From: Citrobacter braakii
GTDB taxonomy: Bacteria; Pseudomonadota; Gammaproteobacteria; Enterobacterales; Enterobacteriaceae
Assembly (NCBI RefSeq): GCF_002075345.1
Contig: NZ_NAEW01000002.1
Span: 496,001 to 560,000 of the forward strand
Length of the DNA: 64,000 bases
Reading direction: 5' to 3'
In this document: piece by piece, positions 11,492 to 22,609 of the stretch
Layout of the letters: every line of letters starts with the position of its first letter
Numbering within the stretch: the first letter of the stretch is position 1
The notes under the pieces: generated by a model
What the model saw: only the letters and a program-made list of their open reading frames with translations
Told to the model about the DNA's origin: nothing
Databases searched by the model: none
Program-made: the position numbers and the translations under genes

Positions 11492-12709
11492 ATGTCCCCC
11501 ATTGAAAAATCCAGCAAATTAGAAAACGTCTGTTATGACATTCGCGGCCCGGTTCTGAAGGAAGCAAAGCGCCTGGAAGAAGAAGGCAATAAGGTTCTGA
11601 AACTGAACATCGGCAACCCGGCGCCATTCGGGTTTGAAGCGCCAGATGAAATACTGGTGGATGTGATCCGCAATTTGCCAACAGCGCAAGGATATTGCGA
11701 CTCCAAAGGCCTTTATTCCGCCCGTAAAGCGATTATGCAGCATTACCAGGCCCGTGGTATGCGCGACGTAACCGTGGAAGATATTTATATCGGCAACGGC
11801 GTTTCTGAATTAATTGTGCAGGCTATGCAGGCATTGCTGAACAGTGGGGACGAAATGCTGGTTCCTGCTCCTGATTATCCGCTGTGGACGGCGGCGGTAT
11901 CGCTCTCCGGCGGTAATGCCGTGCACTACCTGTGTGACGAATCATCAGACTGGTTCCCGGACCTGGATGATATCCGCGCCAAAATCACGCCGCGTACGCG
12001 TGGAATCGTCATCATCAACCCAAACAACCCAACCGGCGCTGTTTACTCTAAAGAGCTGCTGATGGAGATTGTTGAGATTGCTCGCCAGAACAACCTCATC
12101 ATCTTTGCGGATGAGATTTACGACAAAATTCTCTACGACGACGCTGAACACCACTCCATCGCTGCAATGGCGCCGGATCTGCTGACCATCACCTTCAATG
12201 GCCTGTCAAAAACCTATCGCGTTGCCGGTTTCCGTCAAGGCTGGATGGTGCTGAACGGGCCGAAGAAACATGCTAAAGGGTATATTGAAGGTCTTGAGAT
12301 GCTGGCCTCTATGCGTCTGTGTGCCAACGTTCCGGCGCAACATGCCATTCAGACCGCGCTGGGCGGATACCAGAGCATCAGCGAATTTATCATGCCTGGT
12401 GGGCGTCTGTATGAACAACGCAACCGCGCCTGGGAACTGCTCAATGACATTCCTGGTGTCTCCTGCGTAAAACCGCGCGGCGCGCTGTATATGTTCCCGA
12501 AAATTGATGCTAAACGCTTCAACATTCATGACGACCAGAAGATGGTACTCGACTTCCTGCTGCAGGAAAAAGTACTGCTGGTTCAGGGAACAGCGTTCAA
12601 CTGGCCGTGGCCGGATCATTTCCGCATCGTCACGCTGCCGCGTATTGACGATATTGAAATGTCGCTGAGTAAATTTGAGCGTTTCCTGTCAGGGTATCAC
12701 CAGCTGTAA
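11492..12709 (+). CDS. alaA: Glutamate-pyruvate aminotransferase AlaA
   Basis: PLP-dependent class I/II aminotransferase making L-alanine from pyruvate and glutamate, the main alanine-forming enzyme of E. coli. The PLP lysine lies in FNGLSKTYRVAGFRQGW, and NPNNPTGAVY is the usual cofactor/substrate region. I start at MSPIEKSSK (405 aa, the E. coli length), with an AAGG stretch about 9-12 nt upstream. The frame stays open 20 codons further, but those codons do not match the family. Confidence 0.97.
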   Translation: MSPIEKSSKLENVCYDIRGPVLKEAKRLEEEGNKVLKLNIGNPAPFGFEAPDEILVDVIRNLPTAQGYCDSKGLYSARKAIMQHYQARGMRDVTVEDIYIGNGVSELIVQAMQALLNSGDEMLVPAPDYPLWTAAVSLSGGNAVHYLCDESSDWFPDLDDIRAKITPRTRGIVIINPNNPTGAVYSKELLMEIVEIARQNNLIIFADEIYDKILYDDAEHHSIAAMAPDLLTITFNGLSKTYRVAGFRQGWMVLNGPKKHAKGYIEGLEMLASMRLCANVPAQHAIQTALGGYQSISEFIMPGGRLYEQRNRAWELLNDIPGVSCVKPRGALYMFPKIDAKRFNIHDDQKMVLDFLLQEKVLLVQGTAFNWPWPDHFRIVTLPRIDDIEMSLSKFERFLSGYHQL

Positions 12710-12716
12710 TTAAACA

Positions 12717-12759
12717 AAGGCTGTCGGATGAATGACGAGTATTTGCATCTGACAGCCTT
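12717..12759 (+). terminator. Stem-loop between alaA and yfbR
   Basis: A long imperfect hairpin: AAGGCTGTCGGATG pairs with CATCTGACAGCCTT, with one G-U-type difference and a 15-nt loop. It lies 7 nt after the alaA stop. The following CTCTGC is a weak U tract, so partial termination or mRNA 3'-end protection is as likely as full termination. Confidence 0.55.
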
Positions 12760-12804
12760 CTCTGCGCAAAATGACTCTTAGGTTGCCATCATATAAGGGT
12801 CGTT

Positions 12805-13404
12805 ATGAAGCAGAGCCATTTTTTTGCCCACCTCTCCCGTCTGAAGCTCATTAATCGCTGGCCGCTGATGCGCAACGTGCGCACCGAAAACGTGTCTGAA
12901 CACAGTCTGCAAGTTGCCATGGTTGCCCATGCGCTGGCCGCGATCAAAAACCGCAAATTTGGTGGTCAGGTTAATGCTGAGCGTATTGCTCTGTTGGCGA
13001 TGTATCACGATGCGTCAGAAGTGCTGACCGGTGATCTCCCTACCCCGGTGAAATATTTCAACTCGCAGATTGCGCAGGAATATAAAGCGATAGAGAAAAT
13101 TGCCCAGCAAAAACTGGTCGATATGGTACCTGATGAACTGCGCGATATTTTTGCGCCGCTCATTGATGAACATGCCTTAAGTGAAGAAGAGAGATCGATT
13201 GTTAAACAGGCCGATGCCCTGTGCGCGTATCTGAAGTGTCTGGAGGAACTCTCTGCCGGTAATAACGAATTTCTGCTTGCCAAGACGCGTCTGGAAAAAA
13301 CGCTGGAGTCGCGACGCAGCGAAGAGATGGACTACTTTATGGACGTGTTTGTCCCGAGTTTTCACCTCTCATTAGATGAAATCAGCCAGGATTCTCCGCT
13401 ATAA
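12805..13404 (+). CDS. yfbR: 5'-deoxynucleotidase YfbR
   Basis: HD-domain phosphohydrolase that dephosphorylates deoxyribonucleoside 5'-monophosphates; in E. coli it serves thymidylate salvage/synthesis. It is 199 residues, the family length. Metal-binding residues are visible: EHSLQVA (His33), YHDASEV (His68-Asp69) and KQADALC (Asp137 region). It is co-directional with alaA and convergent with yfbS. Confidence 0.96.
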   Translation: MKQSHFFAHLSRLKLINRWPLMRNVRTENVSEHSLQVAMVAHALAAIKNRKFGGQVNAERIALLAMYHDASEVLTGDLPTPVKYFNSQIAQEYKAIEKIAQQKLVDMVPDELRDIFAPLIDEHALSEEERSIVKQADALCAYLKCLEELSAGNNEFLLAKTRLEKTLESRRSEEMDYFMDVFVPSFHLSLDEISQDSPL

Positions 13405-13415
13405 ACGCATGACCC

Positions 13416-13445
13416 GGTGGCGGCGAAGATATCTCCGTCGCCATC
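13416..13445. terminator. Candidate bidirectional terminator between convergent yfbR and yfbS
   Basis: Near-perfect 30-bp palindrome centred on GATATC, in which every mismatch is a possible G-U pair. It fills the 52-bp gap between two convergent stop codons. No clean U tract follows on plus; on minus the stretch after yfbS is AT-rich. A weak structural call. Confidence 0.4.
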
Positions 13446-13456
13446 CGCCAACAAAA

Positions 13457-15289
13457 TCAAAACGGAAACAGCATCGGGATCATCACCACGCACACCGCCA
13501 TCACAATGATGGTAAACGGTACGCCAATCTTCACGAAATCGCTAAAGCTGTAGTTGCCAGGTCCGAGCACCAGAGTGTTTACCGGGGAAGAGACAGGTGT
13601 CATAAAGGCTGCGGATGCTGCCATCGCAATCCCCATCGCAAAAGGATACGGTGAAACGCCCATCGACTTTGCAGCCGCCAGCGCGATTGGCGCCATCAGC
13701 ACCGCCGTCGCGGTGTTGGAGATAAATAGCCCGATAGTCGCACACAGCACGAACAGGCAGCCCAACATCACATACGGGCCATACCCGCCACCGACATCCA
13801 TCAGCCCTTTCACCACCAAGTCGACACCGCCGGTTTTTTGTAAAGCCAGCGCGAAGGGCATCATCCCGACAATCAAAATAATGCTTGGCCAGTGAATCGC
13901 TTTATAGGCACTTTCGGCATCAATACAGCGAAATTTCCCCATCAGTAGACAGGCGATGATCGCAGCCACCGTATTGGGAATTTCATCAGTGAGCATCAGA
14001 GCGACCATCAGCACCAGACAGAAAATCGCATGCGGTGCCTGGCTGTGCGCCGGAGAAGCTTCACTGACTTCCTCGGGCATATTCAGCACGACAAAATCAC
14101 GCCCTTTTTGTCCCAACAGTGTGATGAGCTTCCAGTTGCCCACCACTAATATGATATCGCCCATCAGCAATGGCTCATCCACCACCGCTCCAGCCAGAGC
14201 CGCACCATCGCGCTTCAGCCCAACGACATTCAGCCCGTAGCGGGTACGAAAAGCGATTTCCCGTACCGTTTTGCCGATCAATTCCGATTCAGGGATCAGA
14301 GAGATCTCGGCCATCCCCACATCAAGCGCCTGCTCGGAGAAGTATTCGCCGCGCAGTACCATTGGTTCCAGAAACTGTTCACTGCAAAATTCACGCAGGT
14401 CGACATCGGCCGCGGACATATCAATCAGCAATACGTCACGGGCGCGAAACTCAGAAACCCCGTTAACGTCGACTATTACGCGACGAAAGCGACGCCAGCG
14501 TTCCACGCCAATCACGTTTGCCCCGTAGCGCTCACGCAACTTCAGATCATCCAGACGCTGGCCAATCATAGGAGAACCGGGACGAATCGCCAGCCGACGC
14601 GCGCGCCCGGTCAGGCGATATTCTTTAATCAGATCGCGAAAGGTCCGGCGTTTCCAGCCGTCTCCCGGCTGCCTGGAATCTTCCCCCTTGAGCATAAAGC
14701 GCATCAGCAGCATATAAATTATGCCGAGAACCAGAACCACCAGCCCCAGCGGGGTAACGCTAAAAAAGCTGAACCCGTTAAGTCCTTCACGTAACAGTTC
14801 ACTGTTGACGACCAGGTTCGGCGGCGTCGCCACCAGCGTCATCATGCCGCTTATCAAGCCGGCAAAGCTCAGCGGCATCATCAGGCGTGAAGGGGAAATT
14901 TCCATGCGCATGGAAACGCTTAAGACCACCGGGATAAAGATGGCGACCACGCCGGTCGAACTCATAAACGCCCCGAGCCCGGCAACGGTAATCATCAGCA
15001 ACACCAGCATTTTGACTTCACTGCTGCCAGCCACCTTCACCAGCCAGGCACCCATTACCGTCGCCACCCCGGTACGCACCAGGCCGTCGCCGATAATGAA
15101 TAATGCCGCAATCAAAATAACGTTAGGATCGCTGAATCCGGAAAAGGCTTCTGTGATGCTCAATGTTCCGCTCAGAACAAAGGCAATGATGACCAGCAAA
15201 GCGACCGCGTCCATACGCACTCTGCCAGTAACAAACAAGACGACGGCAATCGCCAGCAATGAGAGAACCCATATCAATTCACCGTTCAC
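13457..15289 (-). CDS. yfbS: Putative anion/citrate-type transporter YfbS
   Basis: Inner-membrane protein of the divalent-anion/Na+ symporter or ArsB-like superfamily; substrate unknown. It is 610 residues, the E. coli length. N-terminal membrane helices cover residues about 1-185. Two cytoplasmic TrkA-C (RCK-C) domains follow at about 210-380 ([29 protein letters not shown]). A second membrane block ends with [21 protein letters not shown], the repeat of the helical-hairpin motif [10 protein letters not shown]. Monocistronic by spacing. Confidence 0.93.
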   Translation of the reverse strand: MNGELIWVLSLLAIAVVLFVTGRVRMDAVALLVIIAFVLSGTLSITEAFSGFSDPNVILIAALFIIGDGLVRTGVATVMGAWLVKVAGSSEVKMLVLLMITVAGLGAFMSSTGVVAIFIPVVLSVSMRMEISPSRLMMPLSFAGLISGMMTLVATPPNLVVNSELLREGLNGFSFFSVTPLGLVVLVLGIIYMLLMRFMLKGEDSRQPGDGWKRRTFRDLIKEYRLTGRARRLAIRPGSPMIGQRLDDLKLRERYGANVIGVERWRRFRRVIVDVNGVSEFRARDVLLIDMSAADVDLREFCSEQFLEPMVLRGEYFSEQALDVGMAEISLIPESELIGKTVREIAFRTRYGLNVVGLKRDGAALAGAVVDEPLLMGDIILVVGNWKLITLLGQKGRDFVVLNMPEEVSEASPAHSQAPHAIFCLVLMVALMLTDEIPNTVAAIIACLLMGKFRCIDAESAYKAIHWPSIILIVGMMPFALALQKTGGVDLVVKGLMDVGGGYGPYVMLGCLFVLCATIGLFISNTATAVLMAPIALAAAKSMGVSPYPFAMGIAMAASAAFMTPVSSPVNTLVLGPGNYSFSDFVKIGVPFTIIVMAVCVVMIPMLFPF

Positions 15290-15332
15290 AACATATCCTT
15301 GTTAAATGAGAGGGATGGATCGATTCTGCCAT

Positions 15333-15357
15333 AAAAAAGCCCCAACAATCTGGGGCT
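15333..15357 (-). terminator. Terminator downstream of yfbT
   Basis: On the minus strand AGCCCCA / TGGGGCT forms a 7-bp GC-rich stem followed by six T, about 10 nt past the yfbT stop codon. Confidence 0.85.
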
Positions 15358-15366
15358 AAATCATGT

Positions 15367-16026
15367 TCAGGTATTTCTTACCACGACCACATTTCCGTTA
15401 GGCTGTTTGGTCACAGAAATATGTTCCAGACTGGTCAGCGAAAAATCGACCTCATCCAGACGCGGCGTGTCCACAGGCGCGTTGACCGCTATCACATGAC
15501 ACCCTGCAGCCAGTCCTGAAAGCACCCCAGCGGGCGCATCTTCCACCACCGCGCATTCCTGTGGCGCAAGACCCAGAAGCTGGGCGCCTAACAGATAGGC
15601 GTCAGGCTCGGGCTTGCCTCTTTTTACCCGCTCGGCGGTGACAAACACTTCAGGAGCAGGCAGCCCCGCGACACGATGACGCGCTCGTGCGACCGGCATG
15701 GATCCGGAGGTCACAATCGCCCATGGAATACCCGCTTTATTGAGGTGGTTGAGTAAATCAACCGCTCCCGGCAGCGCTGTGATCCCCGCGGTTTCCGTCG
15801 CTTCGATCTGCTCCAGGCGGGTGAATTCCGCGGCGATCTCAGCCTCAGATTTGCCCACCATAAAGTGTCGCAGGGAGGTAATGGCCTGCTTGCCATGAAT
15901 AAAGCCGAGCACCTCGGCGTGATCGAGGCCAAAACGATCGGCCCAGTTGCACCACGCGCGTTCTACTGCGGGTAAGGAATCGACCAGCGTTCCATCCAGA
16001 TCAAACAGAAAACCTTTGCACTGCAC
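15367..16026 (-). CDS. yfbT: HAD-family sugar phosphatase YfbT
   Basis: Haloacid-dehalogenase-like phosphatase acting on sugar phosphates. The nucleophile motif I is FDLDGTLVDS, motif II is VTSG, and motif III/IV is in KRGKPEPDAYL ... VVEDAPAG. I chose the GTG at 16026 (219 aa; E. coli 216) because GAGG lies 8 nt upstream and the next residues QCKGFLFDLDG align with the E. coli start. An ATG at 16044 would overlap yfbU. It lies 10 nt behind yfbU in an apparent two-gene operon. Confidence 0.9.
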   Translation of the reverse strand: MQCKGFLFDLDGTLVDSLPAVERAWCNWADRFGLDHAEVLGFIHGKQAITSLRHFMVGKSEAEIAAEFTRLEQIEATETAGITALPGAVDLLNHLNKAGIPWAIVTSGSMPVARARHRVAGLPAPEVFVTAERVKRGKPEPDAYLLGAQLLGLAPQECAVVEDAPAGVLSGLAAGCHVIAVNAPVDTPRLDEVDFSLTSLEHISVTKQPNGNVVVVRNT

Positions 16027-16036
16027 GCTCGCCCCC

Positions 16037-16593
<557 letters not shown>

Positions 16594-16614
16594 ATATGCG
16601 TAATCAGGGGTCAA

Positions 16615-17070
16615 TTACAAATCATCAAGGAAAGTTTTATCCAGTTGTTTGAAGGCGCGCTTAAGCGTGTCAGCCAGCGCCTGATAATCAGGCTTTCCTT
16701 CTACCGGAGTGAGCGCCTGCCCGGCTTCTTGCAATTTACCCCGAACTTCGTAGAACCAGTTGAGTATTGAAGGCGGCAGCGGCGTTACAGAACGTTTACC
16801 CAGCCACCACATGCCCTGCATCGGCAGGCTGAGCGCAAACAGCGCAGTCGCCACGGCCGGTCCCAACTGCCCCCCTAACGCAATTTGCCAGCATAAGGTG
16901 AAGACGGCGATAGGCGGCATAAAACGGATCGCGTAACGCGTCATGCGGATCACGCGGTTCTCTACAAACACAGGTGCGAGGCGCTTTTCCATTGGCCACG
17001 TCTTCGCATAGTGCTGCCCCCGGCGAAACAAGCTAAAAAAATTGACGGAACGATTATCCGGTGTCGACAT
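16615..17070 (-). CDS. yfbV: UPF0208 membrane protein YfbV
   Basis: Inner-membrane protein with two central transmembrane helices (residues about 45-95) flanked by cytoplasmic ends. In E. coli it is reported to insulate the Ter macrodomain (MatP effect) from flanking DNA. It is 151 residues. The ATG at 17070 has GAGG 8 nt upstream; 18 upstream codons in frame do not match the family. Divergent from ackA. Confidence 0.93.
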   Translation of the reverse strand: MSTPDNRSVNFFSLFRRGQHYAKTWPMEKRLAPVFVENRVIRMTRYAIRFMPPIAVFTLCWQIALGGQLGPAVATALFALSLPMQGMWWLGKRSVTPLPPSILNWFYEVRGKLQEAGQALTPVEGKPDYQALADTLKRAFKQLDKTFLDDL

Positions 17071-17409
17071 GGCGGTTACCTCAACTTCACATATAAAAAT
17101 TAAAAAATTTGTGCAAAACAACAACTACAAAGGACATCGTTCAAAACATTTTGTCTTTAATACCCACATTCAGGTATCCTGTGCCGGCCTGTAAGGCCTT
17201 TAGTCCAAAATCATTGAGTCGTCAAATTGACACATAGTATGCCATTGGCTGAAAAATACGCAAAATGACATAGACTCAAAGGTATTTATTCCATCGTGCC
17301 CAAAAAGACTATGGCGCATGATGTTAATCATAAACGTCGGTGTCATCATGCGCTACGCTCTATGACTTCCTGACGTTTTTTTAGCCACGTATCATAAATA
17401 GGTACTTCC
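17071..17409. promoter_or_regulatory. Divergent yfbV-ackA regulatory region
   Basis: This 339-bp region holds the yfbV promoter (minus) and the ackA promoters (plus). In E. coli the ackA-pta operon is transcribed from this interval. A GGCC-TGTAA-GGCC inverted repeat lies near 17190, and a stronger leader hairpin is annotated separately. No gene is seen. Confidence 0.6.
17314..17353 (+). promoter_or_regulatory. ackA leader stem-loop
   Basis: Perfect 10-bp inverted repeat GCGCATGATG / CATCATGCGC with a 20-nt loop, ending 56 nt before the ackA start codon. It lies inside the probable 5' UTR. No U tract follows the stem directly, though a run of seven T occurs about 25 nt later. Confidence 0.55.
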
Positions 17410-18612
17410 ATGTCGAGTAAGTTAGTACTGGTTCTGAACTGCGGTAGCTCCTCACTGAAATTTGCCATCATCGATGCAGTAAACGGTGAAGAATACCTCT
17501 CTGGTTTAGCCGAATGTTTCCATCTCCCAGAAGCACGTATCAAGTGGAAAATGGACGGCGGTAAACAAGAAGCGGCTTTAGGTGCAGGCGCCGCTCACAG
17601 TGAAGCGCTGAATTTTATCGTTAATACTATTCTGGCACAAAAACCAGAACTGTCTGCTCAGCTGACTGCGATTGGTCACCGTGTTGTTCACGGCGGCGAG
17701 AAATACACCGGCTCTGTGGTTATCGACGATTCTGTTATTCAGGGTATCAAAGACGCAGCCTCTTTTGCACCGCTGCATAACCCTGCACACCTGATCGGTA
17801 TCGCAGAAGCGCTGAAATCTTTCCCGAATCTGAAAGACAAAAACGTGGCTGTGTTCGACACCGCGTTCCATCAGACCATGCCGGAAGAGTCTTACCTCTA
17901 TGCTCTGCCATACAGCCTGTACAAAGAACACGGTGTTCGTCGTTACGGCGCGCACGGTACCAGCCACTTCTTCGTAACTCAGGAAGCGGCAAAAATTCTG
18001 AACAAACCGGTTGATGAGCTCAACATCATCACTTGCCACTTGGGCAACGGCGGTTCTGTTTCTGCTATCCGTAACGGTAAATGTGTTGATACCTCCATGG
18101 GTCTGACCCCGCTGGAAGGTCTGGTGATGGGTACGCGTTCCGGTGACATCGACCCGGCGATCATCTTCCACCTGCACGACACCCTGGGCATGAGCGTTGA
18201 CCAGATCAACAAAATGCTGACCAAAGAGTCCGGCCTGCTGGGTCTGACCGAAGTCACCAGCGACTGCCGTTATGTTGAAGATAACTACGCGACTAAAGAA
18301 GACGCTAAACGTGCAATGGACGTTTACTGTCACCGTCTGGCGAAATACATCGGTTCTTACACTGCGCTGATGGATGGTCGTCTGGATGCAGTTGTCTTCA
18401 CCGGTGGTATTGGTGAAAACGCAGCGATGGTTCGTGAACTGTCTCTGGGCAAACTGGGCGTTCTGGGCTTTGAAGTTGACCACGAACGTAACCTGGCCGC
18501 ACGTTTCGGCAAATCTGGTTTCATCAACAAAGAAGGTACCCGTCCTGCGGTGGTTATCCCAACCAACGAAGAACTGGTTATCGCGCAAGACGCGAGCCGT
18601 CTGACTGCCTGA
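17410..18612 (+). CDS. ackA: Acetate kinase
   Basis: Catalyses acetyl phosphate + ADP to acetate + ATP (reversible), the second step of acetate overflow and the first of low-affinity acetate use. It is 400 residues. ASKHA-family motifs are visible: [11 protein letters not shown] at the N-terminus, [11 protein letters not shown], the catalytic-His segment GTSHFFVT, and the adenosine loop [13 protein letters not shown]. Strongly biased codon use suggests high expression. It is followed 75 nt later by pta with a hairpin between. Confidence 0.99.
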   Translation: MSSKLVLVLNCGSSSLKFAIIDAVNGEEYLSGLAECFHLPEARIKWKMDGGKQEAALGAGAAHSEALNFIVNTILAQKPELSAQLTAIGHRVVHGGEKYTGSVVIDDSVIQGIKDAASFAPLHNPAHLIGIAEALKSFPNLKDKNVAVFDTAFHQTMPEESYLYALPYSLYKEHGVRRYGAHGTSHFFVTQEAAKILNKPVDELNIITCHLGNGGSVSAIRNGKCVDTSMGLTPLEGLVMGTRSGDIDPAIIFHLHDTLGMSVDQINKMLTKESGLLGLTEVTSDCRYVEDNYATKEDAKRAMDVYCHRLAKYIGSYTALMDGRLDAVVFTGGIGENAAMVRELSLGKLGVLGFEVDHERNLAARFGKSGFINKEGTRPAVVIPTNEELVIAQDASRLTA

Positions 18613-18617
18613 TTTCA

Positions 18618-18640
18618 CACCGCCAGCCTAGCTGGCGGTG
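18618..18640 (+). terminator. Hairpin between ackA and pta
   Basis: Perfect 10-bp GC-rich stem CACCGCCAGC / GCTGGCGGTG with a 3-nt loop, 5 nt after the ackA stop and followed by CTGTTTTG. It has the form of a weak intrinsic terminator or an mRNA stabiliser that could lower pta relative to ackA. Confidence 0.65.
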
Positions 18641-18687
18641 CTGTTTTGTAACCCGTCTACATCGACGGTAACGAAAGAGGATAAACC

Positions 18688-20832
18688 GTGTCCCGTATTA
18701 TTATGCTGATCCCTACCGGAACCAGCGTCGGTCTGACCAGCGTCAGCCTTGGCGTGATCCGCGCAATGGAACGCAAAGGCGTTCGTCTGAGCGTCTTCAA
18801 GCCGATCTCTCAACCGCGTGCCGGTGGCGATGCGCCAGACCAGACTACCAGCATCGTCCGTGCTAACTCTTCTCTGCCAGCCGCTGAGCCGCTGAAGATG
18901 AGCCACGTTGAATCTCTGTTGTCCAGCAATCAGAAAGATGTGCTGATGGAAGAGATCATCGCGAACTACCACGCGAACACTAAAGACGCTGAAGTTGTAC
19001 TGGTTGAAGGCCTGGTCCCAACCCGTAAACATCAGTTCGCGCAGTCTCTGAACTACGAAATCGCGAAAACGCTGAACGCAGAAATCGTCTTCGTAATGTC
19101 TCAGGGTACCGATACCCCGGAACAGCTGAACGAGCGTATTGAACTGACTCGCAGCAGCTTCGGCGGCGCGAAAAACACCAACATCACCGGCGTAATCGTT
19201 AACAAACTGAACGCACCGGTTGATGAGCAGGGCCGTACTCGCCCGGATCTGTCCGAGATTTTCGACGACTCTTCCAAAGCGAAAGTGATCAAAGTTGATC
19301 CGGCTAAACTGCAAGAATCCAGCCCGCTGCCGGTTCTGGGCGCGGTGCCATGGAGCTTCGATCTGATCGCAACGCGTGCAATCGATATGGCGCGTCATCT
19401 GAACGCCACTATCGTTAACGAAGGTGATATCAATACCCGTCGCGTGAAGTCTGTGACTTTCTGCGCACGCAGCATTCCGCACATGCTGGAGCACTTCCGT
19501 GCCGGTTCTCTGCTGGTGACTTCCGCCGATCGTCCTGACGTGCTGGTTGCAGCATGCCTGGCAGCCATGAACGGCGTGGAAATCGGTGCCCTGCTGCTGA
19601 CTGGCGGCTACGAAATGGACGCGCGTATCACTAAACTGTGCGAACGTGCATTTGAAACCGGCCTGCCGGTATTCATGGTGAACACCAACACCTGGCAGAC
19701 CTCTCTGAGCCTGCAGAGCTTCAACCTGGAAGTTCCGGTTGACGATCACGAACGTATTGAGAAAGTTCAGGAATACGTTGCTAACTACATCAACGCTGAC
19801 TGGATTGAATCCCTGACCGCGACCTCTGAGCGCAGCCGTCGTCTGTCTCCGCCAGCGTTCCGTTATCAGCTGACCGAGCTGGCACGTAAAGCCGGCAAGC
19901 GCGTTGTTCTGCCGGAAGGTGACGAGCCGCGTACCGTTAAAGCGGCGGCTATCTGTGCTGAACGCGGTATCGCAACCTGCGTACTGCTGGGCAACCCGGA
20001 TGAGATCACCCGCGTTGCGGCCTCTCAGGGCGTTGAGCTGGGTGCTGGCGTAGAAATCGTTGATCCAGATGTGGTTCGCGAAAGCTACGTTGCTCGCCTG
20101 GTCGAACTGCGTAAAAACAAAGGTATGACCGAAACCGTTGCCCGCGAACAGCTGGAAGACAACGTGGTTCTCGGTACCCTGATGCTGGAACAGGACGACG
20201 TTGACGGTCTGGTTTCTGGTGCAGTTCATACCACCGCGAACACCATCCGTCCACCGCTGCAGCTGATCAAAACTGCACCGGGTAGTTCCCTGGTGTCTTC
20301 CGTGTTCTTCATGCTGCTGCCGGATCAGGTTTACGTATACGGCGACTGCGCGATCAACCCGGATCCGACTGCAGAGCAACTGGCAGAAATCGCGATTCAG
20401 TCCGCTGAATCCGCCATTGCTTTCGGTATCGAACCGCGTGTAGCAATGCTCTCCTACTCCACCGGTACTTCTGGTGCAGGTAGCGACGTAGAAAAAGTTC
20501 GTGAAGCCACGCGTCTGGCGCAGGAAAAACGTCCTGACCTGATGATCGACGGTCCGCTGCAGTATGACGCCGCCGTTATGGCTGACGTAGCAAAATCCAA
20601 AGCGCCGAACTCTCCGGTTGCAGGTCGCGCTACCGTGTTCATCTTCCCGGATCTGAACACCGGTAACACCACCTACAAAGCGGTACAGCGTTCTGCCGAC
20701 CTGATCTCCATCGGGCCGATGCTGCAGGGTATGCGCAAGCCTGTGAACGACCTGTCTCGTGGCGCGCTGGTTGACGACATCGTCTACACCATCGCTCTGA
20801 CCGCGATCCAGTCTTCCCAACAGCAGCAGTAA
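18688..20832 (+). CDS. pta: Phosphate acetyltransferase
   Basis: Converts acetyl-CoA + Pi to acetyl phosphate + CoA, upstream of AckA; acetyl phosphate is also a global phosphodonor and protein acetyl donor. It is 714 residues in the long enteric form: an N-terminal P-loop-like regulatory domain ([15 protein letters not shown]), a DRTGG domain around residues 220-330, and the C-terminal catalytic PTA_PTB domain from about 390. Codon use is strongly biased, like ackA. The uninterrupted antisense frame is a by-product of that bias. Confidence 0.99.
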   Translation: MSRIIMLIPTGTSVGLTSVSLGVIRAMERKGVRLSVFKPISQPRAGGDAPDQTTSIVRANSSLPAAEPLKMSHVESLLSSNQKDVLMEEIIANYHANTKDAEVVLVEGLVPTRKHQFAQSLNYEIAKTLNAEIVFVMSQGTDTPEQLNERIELTRSSFGGAKNTNITGVIVNKLNAPVDEQGRTRPDLSEIFDDSSKAKVIKVDPAKLQESSPLPVLGAVPWSFDLIATRAIDMARHLNATIVNEGDINTRRVKSVTFCARSIPHMLEHFRAGSLLVTSADRPDVLVAACLAAMNGVEIGALLLTGGYEMDARITKLCERAFETGLPVFMVNTNTWQTSLSLQSFNLEVPVDDHERIEKVQEYVANYINADWIESLTATSERSRRLSPPAFRYQLTELARKAGKRVVLPEGDEPRTVKAAAICAERGIATCVLLGNPDEITRVAASQGVELGAGVEIVDPDVVRESYVARLVELRKNKGMTETVAREQLEDNVVLGTLMLEQDDVDGLVSGAVHTTANTIRPPLQLIKTAPGSSLVSSVFFMLLPDQVYVYGDCAINPDPTAEQLAEIAIQSAESAIAFGIEPRVAMLSYSTGTSGAGSDVEKVREATRLAQEKRPDLMIDGPLQYDAAVMADVAKSKAPNSPVAGRATVFIFPDLNTGNTTYKAVQRSADLISIGPMLQGMRKPVNDLSRGALVDDIVYTIALTAIQSSQQQQ

Positions 20833-20844
20833 TCTGTCAAGTCT

Positions 20845-20863
20845 GCCGGATGTCTTATCCGGC
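20845..20863. repeat. REP-like element after pta
   Basis: GCCGGATgtcttATCCGGC is the palindromic core of an enterobacterial REP sequence, 12 nt downstream of pta. Confidence 0.7.
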
Positions 20864-20880
20864 AACACTTCTGCTTATTA

Positions 20881-20912
20881 AACCGGAAATAGCTTATATT
20901 TCCGGTTTTTTT
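20881..20912 (+). terminator. Terminator of ackA-pta
   Basis: AACCGGAAAT / ATTTCCGGTT 10-bp stem with a 7-nt loop, followed by six T. It lies 48 nt after the pta stop. Confidence 0.92.
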
Positions 20913-21032
20913 ATACCTGTTTTTCCCGTTGGCATATTCTGAAACATTTGCCAGGATGCGCTGCATCAATGAATAACTATTCTCCTGTTTGCATACTTAT
21001 CCTCTTTTGCATTGCAACAGGGATAGTCTTTC

Positions 21033-22553
21033 ATGTCAGCAGTAACAGAAACACAGCCAGCTAAAAAATGGGCGATGCCCGATACGTTGGTGATTATTTT
21101 TTTCGTTGCCATTTTAACCAGTCTGGCGACATGGGTTGTTCCCGTCGGGATGTTCGACAGTCAGGAAGTGCAGTATCAGGTTGATGGACAAACCAAAACC
21201 CGTAAGGTGGTCGACCCCCACTCTTTTCGAATTCTGACCAACGACGCGGGCGAAGAGCAGTATCACCGGGTGCAGTTTTTCACCACCGGTGATGAGCGCC
21301 CGGGCCTGATGAATTTTCCGTTTGAAGGGTTAACCTCCGGCTCTAAATTCGGCACTGCCGTCGGCATTATTATGTTTATGCTGGTGATTGGCGGCGCATT
21401 CGGCATCGTTATGCGTACCGGTACCATCGATAACGGCATCCTGGCGCTCATCCGCCATACGCGAGGAAACGAAGTCCTGTTTATCCCGGTGCTGTTTGTT
21501 CTCTTCTCATTAGGCGGCGCGGTGTTTGGCATGGGGGAAGAGGCGGTCGCCTTTGCCATTATTATCGCACCGTTAATGGTACGGTTAGGTTACGACAGTA
21601 TCACCACCGTTCTGGTCACCTATATTGCGACTCAAATTGGATTCGCCAGCTCATGGATGAACCCGTTCTGCGTGGTCGTCGCGCAGGGGATTGCGGGCGT
21701 GCCGGTGCTCTCTGGTTCCGGTCTGCGTATCATTGTGTGGGTGGTTGCGACCCTGATAGGTCTGACCTTCACGCTGGCCTATGCGGCGCGCATCAAAAAG
21801 AATCCGCTTTTGTCCCGGGTACATGAATCCGACCGTTTCTTTCGCGAACAGCAGGACGACGTTGTGGAACGACGCTTCACGCTGGGCGACTGGCTGGTGC
21901 TGCTGGTGCTGACCGCGGTAATGATTTGGGTTGTCTGGGGCGTGATCGTCAACGCGTGGTTTATTCCTGAGATCGCCAGTCAGTTCTTCACCATGGGCCT
22001 GGTAATTGGCATCATCGGCGTGGTCTTTCGTCTCAACGGCATGACGGTCAACATCATGGCCTCCTCATTCACTGAAGGCGCACGAATGATGATTGCCCCT
22101 GCCCTGCTGGTCGGTTTTGCCAAAGGCATATTACTGCTGGTCGGTAATGGAGAGGCGGGTGAAGCCAGCGTGTTGAACACGCTGCTGCACAGCATTGCCA
22201 ACGGCATCAGCGGGCTGGATAACGCCATCGCGGCGTGGTTTATGCTGCTGTTCCAGGCGGTGTTTAATTTCTTCGTTACTTCCGGCTCTGGTCAGGCTGC
22301 ATTGACCATGCCGTTATTAGCACCCTTAGGCGATCTGGTTGGCGTAAACCGTCAGGTCACCGTACTGGCCTTCCAGTTTGGCGACGGATTCAGTCATATT
22401 ATCTATCCTACGTCTGCATCGCTGATGGCAACGTTAGGCGTGTGTCGGGTGGATTTTCGTAACTGGCTGAAGGTAGGCGCCACGCTGTTGGGACTGCTGT
22501 TTATTATGTCCAGCGTGGTGGTAATTGGCGCGCAGATAATGGGTTACCATTAA
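21033..22553 (+). CDS. yfcC: YfcC-family basic amino acid/C4-dicarboxylate-type transporter
   Basis: Inner-membrane carrier of the YfcC/DcuC-like (C4-dicarboxylate anaerobic carrier) family; substrate unproven. It is 506 residues, the E. coli length, with about 12 hydrophobic segments. A periplasmic or cytoplasmic insertion at residues about 40-90 follows the first helix, and the motif SWMNPFCVVVAQGIAGVP is typical of the family. Single gene, ending just before a REP. Confidence 0.9.
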   Translation: MSAVTETQPAKKWAMPDTLVIIFFVAILTSLATWVVPVGMFDSQEVQYQVDGQTKTRKVVDPHSFRILTNDAGEEQYHRVQFFTTGDERPGLMNFPFEGLTSGSKFGTAVGIIMFMLVIGGAFGIVMRTGTIDNGILALIRHTRGNEVLFIPVLFVLFSLGGAVFGMGEEAVAFAIIIAPLMVRLGYDSITTVLVTYIATQIGFASSWMNPFCVVVAQGIAGVPVLSGSGLRIIVWVVATLIGLTFTLAYAARIKKNPLLSRVHESDRFFREQQDDVVERRFTLGDWLVLLVLTAVMIWVVWGVIVNAWFIPEIASQFFTMGLVIGIIGVVFRLNGMTVNIMASSFTEGARMMIAPALLVGFAKGILLLVGNGEAGEASVLNTLLHSIANGISGLDNAIAAWFMLLFQAVFNFFVTSGSGQAALTMPLLAPLGDLVGVNRQVTVLAFQFGDGFSHIIYPTSASLMATLGVCRVDFRNWLKVGATLLGLLFIMSSVVVIGAQIMGYH

Positions 22554-22561
22554 AAAACGAT

Positions 22562-22606
22562 TGCCCGGCCTACACGATTTCTCGACGCTGTAGGCCGGAT
22601 GAGCAG
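22562..22606. repeat. REP element between yfcC and yfcD
   Basis: Inverted copies GCCCGGCCTACA and TGTAGGCCGGATGAGC form a REP palindrome between the convergent yfcC and yfcD genes. It may protect 3' ends. Confidence 0.8.
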
Positions 22607-22609
22607 ATT

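Noticed and set aside
17578-18618. 346-codon open frame antisense to ackA
   Set aside because: Same cause as above: a shadow of a highly expressed, codon-biased gene.
18628-20868. 746-codon open frame antisense to the whole of pta
   Set aside because: It mirrors pta exactly and arises from that gene's extreme codon bias, which avoids stop codons on the opposite strand. It has no ribosome site and its composition is not protein-like.
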